Assembly: GCA_963785745.1 (NCBI GenBank)
Contig: CAWAWR010000019.1
Coordinates: 293,687-357,686 of the forward strand
Source of the DNA: VAZQ01 sp963785745
GTDB taxonomy: Bacteria; Pseudomonadota; Alphaproteobacteria; Rhizobiales; Xanthobacteraceae
DNA: 64,000 nucleotides
Direction: 5' to 3'
Shown here piece by piece: positions 58,950-64,000 of this stretch (position 1 is its first letter; the number at the start of each line of letters is the position of its first letter). A program made the translations under genes and the position numbers. The notes below the pieces were generated by a model that made no database searches, had not been told where the DNA came from, and saw nothing but the letters and a program-made list of their open reading frames with translations.

Positions 58950-59561
58950 GTGCCGAGTGATCGAAAGATACCCGTAGCGATTTGCAAGTTTTTCGCAATC
59001 CGTCCCCTCATCCCTGGGGAGGATGCAACAGTCTATGACCAACTCAGGGACGGCCTGATTGAAGCGCTGGAGCCGGGTTCAATACAAGAATGGCTCCTCG
59101 TCAAAGACCTTGTGGACACTGAATGGGAGCTCATGCGTCAGCGGACAATGAAAGCCGCTATGGTGAAAGCCGCGATGCCACAATGTTTCTTCAAGGAACT
59201 AGACGAGCCAACAGGCGGATCGTTTGGTTTGCTGAAGCTGCAGACGCAGCAGGTTCGCGCACTCTTGAACGAATTCACGCCAGAGAATGCCGAGGCACTC
59301 CAAAAGCTATTGGCCGACCAAGGCCTGGCGGTTGAGGCGGTTGCAGCAAATGCGTTTGCGGCAACTGTTGTTGTACAGCAGCACACGGAACGAATGGCCA
59401 CGGCGACCTCCAAAAGGCGCAATGGCCTTGCCGCCGAATTGGACCGAGAGAGGCAAAGGACGGAAGCCCAAGCCTCAAAGCTAAAGGGCACCAAAGAACT
59501 GCCGCACGTGGACACCAGCACAGCGACAACGGCACCTAAAGCAAGCAAGGTGGGATCATGA
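58950..59561 (+). CDS. Hypothetical protein, first of a conserved pair
   Basis: 203 residues from a GTG at 58950, with GGAGGGA 8 bases upstream. Helical: a motif around DGLIEALEPGSIQEWLLVKD, LVDTEWELMRQRTMKAAMV, then Lys/Arg-rich coiled segment and a disordered tail. I recognise it only as a protein often encoded next to the family at 59581. AT content is higher than in core genes here. The pair may act together. Confidence 0.65.
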   Translation: MPSDRKIPVAICKFFAIRPLIPGEDATVYDQLRDGLIEALEPGSIQEWLLVKDLVDTEWELMRQRTMKAAMVKAAMPQCFFKELDEPTGGSFGLLKLQTQQVRALLNEFTPENAEALQKLLADQGLAVEAVAANAFAATVVVQQHTERMATATSKRRNGLAAELDRERQRTEAQASKLKGTKELPHVDTSTATTAPKASKVGS

Positions 59562-59580
59562 CGCCAGCTGACTGGTCGAT

Positions 59581-60018
59581 ATGACCTCCGAAGCTAAGAT
59601 TGCTGCGAATCGGCGAAACGCGCAGAAGAGCACTGGCCCTCGTACCGCGTTAGGCAAAGCGCGCAGTCGCCGCAATGCTTTTCGGCACGGGCTTTCGATT
59701 CTGATCGGTAGCGAACCCACGGGCTCCGAAGACATCACCAGTTTGACCAGCGCCTTCCTACCCGACGAGCCCCATGAATCCGATCGTCAAGCAGCGACCG
59801 CGGTGGCGCAAGCTCAGCTGGAAATCGTTCGAGTCCGGCAGGCACGAATCGAATTACTCAAGAAAGGTCAGCGAGCGGCGGCCGGCTTAATCACCTGCGA
59901 GGAAACACGATTATTTGCCTACGGGCGCCAGATTGCGCTCCTCTCCTCTTTTGAACGCTATGAGGACCGTGCCCTATCGCAGCGCAGGCGCGCGTTCCGC
60001 AAACTCAGCAAGCGATGA
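59581..60018 (+). CDS. Conserved hypothetical protein (ANRRNAQKSTGPRT family)
   Basis: 145 residues, 20 bases after the previous stop. The N-terminal signature KIAANRRNAQKSTGPRTALG, then KARSRRNAFRHGLS, defines a widespread uncharacterised family. The remainder is a charged helix ending in a basic cluster (RRRAFRKLSKR). Basic ends suggest nucleic-acid contact; this is inference. Confidence 0.75.
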   Translation: MTSEAKIAANRRNAQKSTGPRTALGKARSRRNAFRHGLSILIGSEPTGSEDITSLTSAFLPDEPHESDRQAATAVAQAQLEIVRVRQARIELLKKGQRAAAGLITCEETRLFAYGRQIALLSSFERYEDRALSQRRRAFRKLSKR

Positions 60019-60329
60019 CGGGCGGCGCCGTATTATAGATTGAAGACCTCACGAAGGAGCGAAACCTACTGTTCCGCTTCTCACCGGGCAGCACATTCGA
60101 ATAATCGAATAATTCCGCAAGTGCCGTCGGCACTGGCAGGTTGTTCTTTGGAACGACAAGAACCCTCTTGGTCCTCGCCATCGATGGGCGCCCAGAAACT
60201 ACTGACCGCGCGTTGTCGCGAATTTCCCCGCTGGTCCTGAAAATCCCGGCTGCGGTAATTTTGCCGACCGGAAACAAGAGCGAGCCCGCACTGCCCAGTG
60301 CCAACTATCTCAGTGCCGAGCCTGTCTCT
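60019..60329. other. Gene-poor region
   Basis: Short readings exist on both strands, e.g. a minus-strand one at 60005-60181 containing RVLVVPKNNLPVPTALAELF, but no ribosome site supports it. Otherwise nothing seen. Confidence 0.4.
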
Positions 60330-60473
60330 TCAACGGAGCAGATGATGCAGTACGACGACGAAGGCGAGTGCTGCTGTTGCTTGGATGGTCGCGAGCAACA
60401 CGACAATGAAGACTTGCCCATTTGCCGTAAGTCTATTCACCAGCGTAGGCACCTGGTTGAGCACGTGTTTCAT
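60330..60473 (-). CDS. Small single-pass membrane protein
   Basis: 47 residues: MKHVLNQVPTLVNRLTANGQ, then a hydrophobic helix VFIVVLLATIQATAALAFVV and a His-rich end. AAAAGGAGAACGCCC is a strong ribosome site before the ATG at 60473. Too short for most gene finders. Unrecognised. Confidence 0.6.
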   Translation of the reverse strand: MKHVLNQVPTLVNRLTANGQVFIVVLLATIQATAALAFVVVLHHLLR

Positions 60474-60771
60474 GGGCGTTCTCCTTTTATTCTAGGTTTT
60501 TTTACCCAGAAATGCGGCGCAAGAAGTATGATGATTGCTTCTTCCTACTATTGGCACTGGTGACATGCTGCCATGAGCTCCGTTTTCTGCGAGCAATTTC
60601 GATACTTGGGGCATACCCGCGAAGTTGGCAAACGCCTTGGCGGCACGAAATCGCCCTGCGGCGCAAATGACCGCGTCACTTCGGCGTGGTGCGCGATGAC
60701 GACGGCGCCAAAACAGATATTCATGGATCGCGATTACATCACGATTTACCGGGCGTCAGGCTGCTGAGGAA

Positions 60772-60927
60772 ATGGCAAGACAGTCAAGTGATGACCGGCG
60801 AGCGCAATTAAGAAACAGGATTATGATCGCCGCGGCTCAGAATCTGGATCCATCATGGCGGCATGCGATAAAATGCCTCGCTGGTCAACCGCGCGGCGGT
60901 AGCACCAGGATCGCGGTATTGCAGTAA
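60772..60927 (+). CDS. Small hypothetical protein
   Basis: 51 residues (MARQSSDDRRAQLRNRIMIA to TRIAVLQ) with GCTGAGGAA just before the ATG. Basic helical. Unrecognised. Confidence 0.4.
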   Translation: MARQSSDDRRAQLRNRIMIAAAQNLDPSWRHAIKCLAGQPRGGSTRIAVLQ

Positions 60928-60963
60928 CTCGGCGCCATTTTCGCCGATGCCTAATGCGCCGAT

Positions 60964-61170
60964 CTAGTCGTTCTCCGTAACGTAGAATGCTTTGATCTTC
61001 AGCTTTCTCAGTACCTTCTCGCTAACCGCCCTTTTTCCCAATAGCATCCTGTTCAAATGTGTACGGCAGACACGCTCCTTCCGAGACCAGGCGGATTGCC
61101 CGCCCGAGCGCTCGACATGTTCACGAAGCAGCTGACGGATTTCGCTCTCACTCACGATTTTCGGCGGCAT
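60964..61170 (-). CDS. Small helix-turn-helix-like protein
   Basis: 68 residues from ATG 61170 (MPPKIVSESEIRQLLREHVE). The segment SGGQSAWSRKERVCRTHLNR, then MLLGKRAVSEKVLRKLKI, has the spacing of a Cro/XRE-type helix-turn-helix with a conserved Gly-Lys turn. Longer start at 61212 possible. Likely a phage-derived regulator. Confidence 0.55.
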   Translation of the reverse strand: MPPKIVSESEIRQLLREHVERSGGQSAWSRKERVCRTHLNRMLLGKRAVSEKVLRKLKIKAFYVTEND

Positions 61171-61221
61171 GCATGCAATCCTGGGGTCGGTAAGAAGAAT
61201 AGCGCATGGCACAACGGAAAA

Positions 61222-61245
61222 AGCCCCAGGATCACCCCTGGGGCT
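61222..61245 (-). terminator. Intrinsic terminator
   Basis: AGCCCCAGG / CCTGGGGCT stem. On the minus strand it is followed by TTTTTCC, 27 bases after the porin fragment's stop. Confidence 0.85.
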
Positions 61246-61271
61246 CGATTTCAGTTGTCAGAGGTCTCGCG

Positions 61272-61797
61272 TTAGTAGCCGCGAAGGCCGCCGAAATTAA
61301 AGCGCCAGACGAGCTCGCTCCGAACCGTGTGCACGAACTTTTCGGAATCAGTGAAGGCAACTGCCGCGCCGCCAGCAATCGCGAATACGGTGTCCCGCTC
61401 CTTACCCAAATCTGCAAACCGATATTCGGTCTTCCAGGTGAGACCGGGGAAGAAAGCCAGCGCGTATTCATAACCGGAGCCGATGAACCAGCCTGAGCGA
61501 GTCGAAGAGTCGACTCGGAAGATGGCCGTCTGAGCGCCGCCAAGGTTCACCGTCAGGTCATAGCTGCTGAATTTGGACTGAGCGTAACCGCCGGAAACGA
61601 ACACCATAAGCTGGGTCTGGGCGAAGGGAATATAGCCAATGCGACCGCCTGCTGCCCAACCTGATTTCAGCTTTTCCTCGCCCACATACGGGAAGGTGCC
61701 AATTGAAAGATGAGCGTCACCCTTGATATTGGCCCAATCATAGTCGGCGAATGCGCCGATCACAAATTGGCCACCGACCTGGAAATCATACTGGCTC
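61272..61797 (-). pseudogene. Omp25-like outer membrane protein, N-terminus missing
   Basis: Barrel strands in one frame: YDFQVGGQFVIGAFADYDWA, AAGGRIGYIPFAQTQLMVFV, SGWFIGSGYEYALAFFPGL, and the C-terminal strand VRSELVWRFNFGGLRGY. Homology to the family begins only at YDFQVGG (about 61795). The signal peptide, the YxWSGFYIGA motif and about 80 residues are absent; directly beyond is a fragment of another gene on the opposite strand. Truncated by a rearrangement or a misjoin. Confidence 0.75.
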
Positions 61798-61799
61798 AA

Positions 61800-62697
61800 C
61801 CGGTGACCCTGGCATCGCCGTGGGAGAGGCGGTCGCTGCCAAGATCGTGACATTGCGGCGTCTGAACCCCAACCCGCCGCCGCTGCCGGATTTCGGTGAA
61901 AACGTCATCGGCAAATGGCGCGCGACGCAGAACCACCTCGGGGCCCGCCGCTGCCGCCTCCGGCGCCGTTCGCGTTTCCGTTCATGGGCGACTTTCATCC
62001 CTTCGTGCTGACCGGCCCGGCCCGGTTCAGGTCCCCGCCGCCGCCTGAATTGACCAGCGCTCGCTACACAGCCGACTACAACGAAGTCAAGGCCAAGGGC
62101 GCACTGACCGGAAGCACCCGTACTCCGGAACAGACAGACATCGCCTGGTTCTGGCTCGACAACTTTGGGGCGCAGCTCAACGGGGCCCTCCGGGGACTCG
62201 CCGCGAAACATGTACCGAGGCTCGGTGATCGAGCCCGGCTTTATGCGCTCGCGAATCTCGCCGGGGCGGACGCTCTGATGACTTCCTGGGACAGCAAGAA
62301 GCTTTACAGGGTCTGGCGTCCTGTAACGGCCATCCAGGAAGGAGAGCTTGACGGCAATCCGAATACGGCCGGTGATCCCGCATGGCTGCCCTTTACCAAC
62401 AGTCCGCCCTATCCGGACTACCAGTCAGGTGCGAACAGCATCACGGCTGGGATCATGCGAGCGGCTGCGCTTTTCTTCGGCACGGATAACATGAGCATCC
62501 AAATTGCGACCAACAATCCGAACGCCATCAAGAAGACGCGGAACTACGGAAGGTTCTCGGCGGTCATGGAGCAACTGGTGAACGTTCGTGTCTAGCACGG
62601 AATCCATTTCCGATTTGCCGACACGGAAGGTCGGAAAGGGGGCGAGCAATCGGCCGAATATGTCGTCGATCACGCCTTGCTTCCAATCACCAACTAA
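61800..62697 (+). pseudogene. Vanadium-dependent haloperoxidase/PAP2-like protein, 5' truncated with amber codon
   Basis: Begins mid-gene at GDPGIAVGEAVAAKIVTLRR, directly against the truncated porin. One shift near 61940. Family motifs: YNEVKAKG, RTPEQTDIAWFW, KLYRVWRPVTAIQ, PPYPDYQSGANSITAGIMRA and GIHFRFADTEGRKGG (active-site His). An in-frame TAG at 62593 stands where relatives have Tyr (VRV-stop-HGIHFRFAD); reading resumes in the same frame to TAA at 62695. Non-functional as written. Confidence 0.75.
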
Positions 62698-62715
62698 GAA
62701 CAACGACTGACCTGA

Positions 62716-62743
62716 AGGCCCCGCATCGAAAGATGCGGGGCCT
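62716..62743 (+). terminator. Intrinsic terminator
   Basis: 12-bp stem AGGCCCCGCATC / GATGCGGGGCCT, GAAA tetraloop, then TTCTTTG. Confidence 0.9.
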
Positions 62744-62770
62744 TTCTTTGTTTGCGGCGATAATCGCGCC

Positions 62771-63742
62771 GTGAAAGTCACTGCGCTGCCTTCAGGGCGG
62801 GAATTCGATTCGCGCGCCGACGAGCCCGTCCTTTCGGCCGCGCTTCGTCAGCACCTCAACCTGCCGCATAGCTGCAAGGGCGGCTCCTGCGGCACATGCC
62901 GCGTGCGCGTGCTGCGCGGAAACTTTGCCTACCCTCACGGGCGGCCGATCGGCATCGACGCCGCGGAGGAAGCGGCCGGATACGCACTGATCTGCCAGGC
63001 ACGTGCGACCGAGGATCTCGTCATCGAGATCCGCGAGATCCGCAACGTCACCGACGTCGAGATCCGCGAGTTGCCGGCCCGCGTCGAGCGCATGGAGCGG
63101 CTCGCGCCGGATGTCATGGGGCTCTGGCTCCGTTTGCCCGCGATCGAGCCGTTTACCTGGCGGTCCGGCCAGTACGTCGATGTCATGTTGCCCGGCGAGC
63201 GCCGGCGGAGCTTTTCGCTCGCCAATCCGCCGCACGACGCCGCGCTCCTGGAATTGCACGTGCGCCGCACGCCCGGCGGGGTGTTCAGCGAACAAGTGTT
63301 CGGCGGCATGAAGGAGGGGAGCCTGCTTCGCATCGAGGGGCCGCTCGGACAGTTCTTCTACCGTCCCGACGCGAGTCGTCCCGCACTCCTGATCGGCGGC
63401 GGAACGGGTTACGCGCCGCTCAAGGCGATGATCCGCGAAGTCCTCGAAAGCGGTTCACGACGGGACCTCGTGCTCTACTGGGGCGCGCGCACAGAGGCGG
63501 ATCTTTACGAGGACGCCTGGCTCAGGGAACTCGCTGCAAAGCACGCGCACTTCCATTACACGCCGGTGCTCACGGAATTCGTCCACGAGGCGGTGCTGAA
63601 AAACGTCGCGGGCCTCGCCGGTTTCGACGTCTATGCCGCCGGCCCGCCCGCGATGATCGACGCCGTGCGCACGGCCCTGCCACGGCAGGGTGCCGACGCC
63701 GAGCGCATTTATTTCGACTCCTTCGACTACGCGCCGGCCTAG
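62771..63742 (+). CDS. [2Fe-2S] ferredoxin-linked FAD/NAD(P)H reductase
   Basis: 323 residues from a GTG at 62771. N-terminal plant-type ferredoxin domain with ligands Cys35, Cys40, Cys43 and Cys75 (HSCKGGSCGTCRV, LICQAR). FAD domain with RRSFSLANPP and EGPLGQFFYR. NAD(P) domain with LLIGGGTGYAPLKAMI and VYAAGPPAMIDAV. Resembles reductase components of oxygenases and the AscD/RfbI group of deoxysugar enzymes. The loop between YTPVL and FVHEAVL is shorter than usual. No oxygenase gene adjacent. Confidence 0.9.
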   Translation: MKVTALPSGREFDSRADEPVLSAALRQHLNLPHSCKGGSCGTCRVRVLRGNFAYPHGRPIGIDAAEEAAGYALICQARATEDLVIEIREIRNVTDVEIRELPARVERMERLAPDVMGLWLRLPAIEPFTWRSGQYVDVMLPGERRRSFSLANPPHDAALLELHVRRTPGGVFSEQVFGGMKEGSLLRIEGPLGQFFYRPDASRPALLIGGGTGYAPLKAMIREVLESGSRRDLVLYWGARTEADLYEDAWLRELAAKHAHFHYTPVLTEFVHEAVLKNVAGLAGFDVYAAGPPAMIDAVRTALPRQGADAERIYFDSFDYAPA

Positions 63743-63745
63743 CGG

Positions 63746-64000
63746 CTACTTGAACAGGCCGTCGTCCAGTATCGAGCCCTTGCCAACGGATCGGCCGATC
63801 GACAGCCAGATACTCGAATGTGCCATGCATAGCCGACGCCGAGGTTGATCGTGCCGATCGCGTCGATCCCGACAGGTAGGCGGAAGCGCCGTAGATTTCC
63901 TCGTCCGGAACCTGGTCGATCCGGCCGTAGAGGCCCGCCACGTAGAGGCCAAAGCCCCCGTAAATCGCCTGCTTCTTGATCGACACCAGGTCCTTGAGAC
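63746..64000 (-). CDS. Partial protein of unknown function, probably outer-membrane barrel-like (frameshifted)
   Basis: C-terminal end of a gene entering from the right. Readable pieces in three frames: KKQAIYGGFGLYVAGLYGRI, DQVPDEEIYGASAYLS, then VGIDAIGTINLGVGYAW, ending GRSVGKGSILDDGLFK at 63746. Alternating hydrophobic strands hint at a beta-barrel. Not recognised. Confidence 0.4.
   Translation of the reverse strand, partial: VSRTWCRSRSRRFTGALASTWRASTAGSTRFRTRKSTALPPTCRDRRDRHDQPRRRLCMAHSSIWLSIGRSVGKGSILDDGLFK

Noticed and set aside
60573..60767. 64-codon reading starting MSSVFCEQFRYLG
   Set aside because: Frame is open but there is no ribosome site, family motif or composition support.
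17375..62595. Genuine recoding of TAG as an amino acid
   Set aside because: No suppressor tRNA or recoding signal seen, TAG is scattered in unrelated genes with other errors, and intact genes here use normal stops. Mutation or sequencing error is simpler.

Overview
The window is high-GC DNA from an alphaproteobacterium of the order Hyphomicrobiales, probably near Bradyrhizobium, Rhodopseudomonas or Pseudolabrys. The evidence is Omp25-type beta-barrels, two orphan Bug/TctC binding proteins, a type-2 ferredoxin-NADP reductase, a very long apolipoprotein-like coiled-coil protein resembling the Agrobacterium growth pole ring protein, and TTAA-N7-TTAA (CtrA-like) sites. No tRNA, rRNA or CRISPR array was seen.

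Many clearly conserved genes carry one or two single-base frameshifts. In three patches (29.1-38.6 kb, 46.5-49.2 kb, 52.6-54.7 kb) the frame breaks about every 50-150 bases. Elsewhere genes of 1-3 kb are intact. This looks like uncorrected long-read indels, real decay, or both, so the frameshifted entries describe the protein that is readable across frames.

Layout. 0-12 kb: YeiH-type exporter, secreted SGNH hydrolase, type-2 FNR, thioesterase, [2Fe-2S] ferredoxin, Hpt protein, polar-growth-like giant coiled-coil protein. 12-29 kb: dipeptide epimerase, two TctC proteins, transporters, threonine dehydratase, Omp25, a thiE-thiD operon under a TPP riboswitch, a TPR protein, a stand-alone Lrp ligand-binding domain, and a cluster of three c-type cytochromes around a ModA-like protein. 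29-38.7 kb: a degraded integrative element (integrase, AlpA, DUF3102-like, primase, RepA-like ATPase, HK97-like capsid protein) with tiny membrane proteins. 38.7-41.7 kb: small accessory genes, including a two-gene block (response regulator plus unknown) lying between diverged direct repeats. 41.8-46.2 kb: RND efflux pump operon. 46.5-54.7 kb: two-partner secretion locus whose exoprotein reading continues through GLUG repeats into a subtilisin domain with a complete catalytic triad. 54-58.6 kb: MurJ and two sugar-nucleotide enzymes. 58.9-64 kb: lower-GC accessory genes, a join between two truncated genes at 61.8 kb, and a ferredoxin-linked flavin reductase.

The most unusual features are the two-partner exoprotein apparently carrying its own subtilase, the satellite-like element, the repeat-bounded cassette, and a set of five 27-80 residue membrane proteins.
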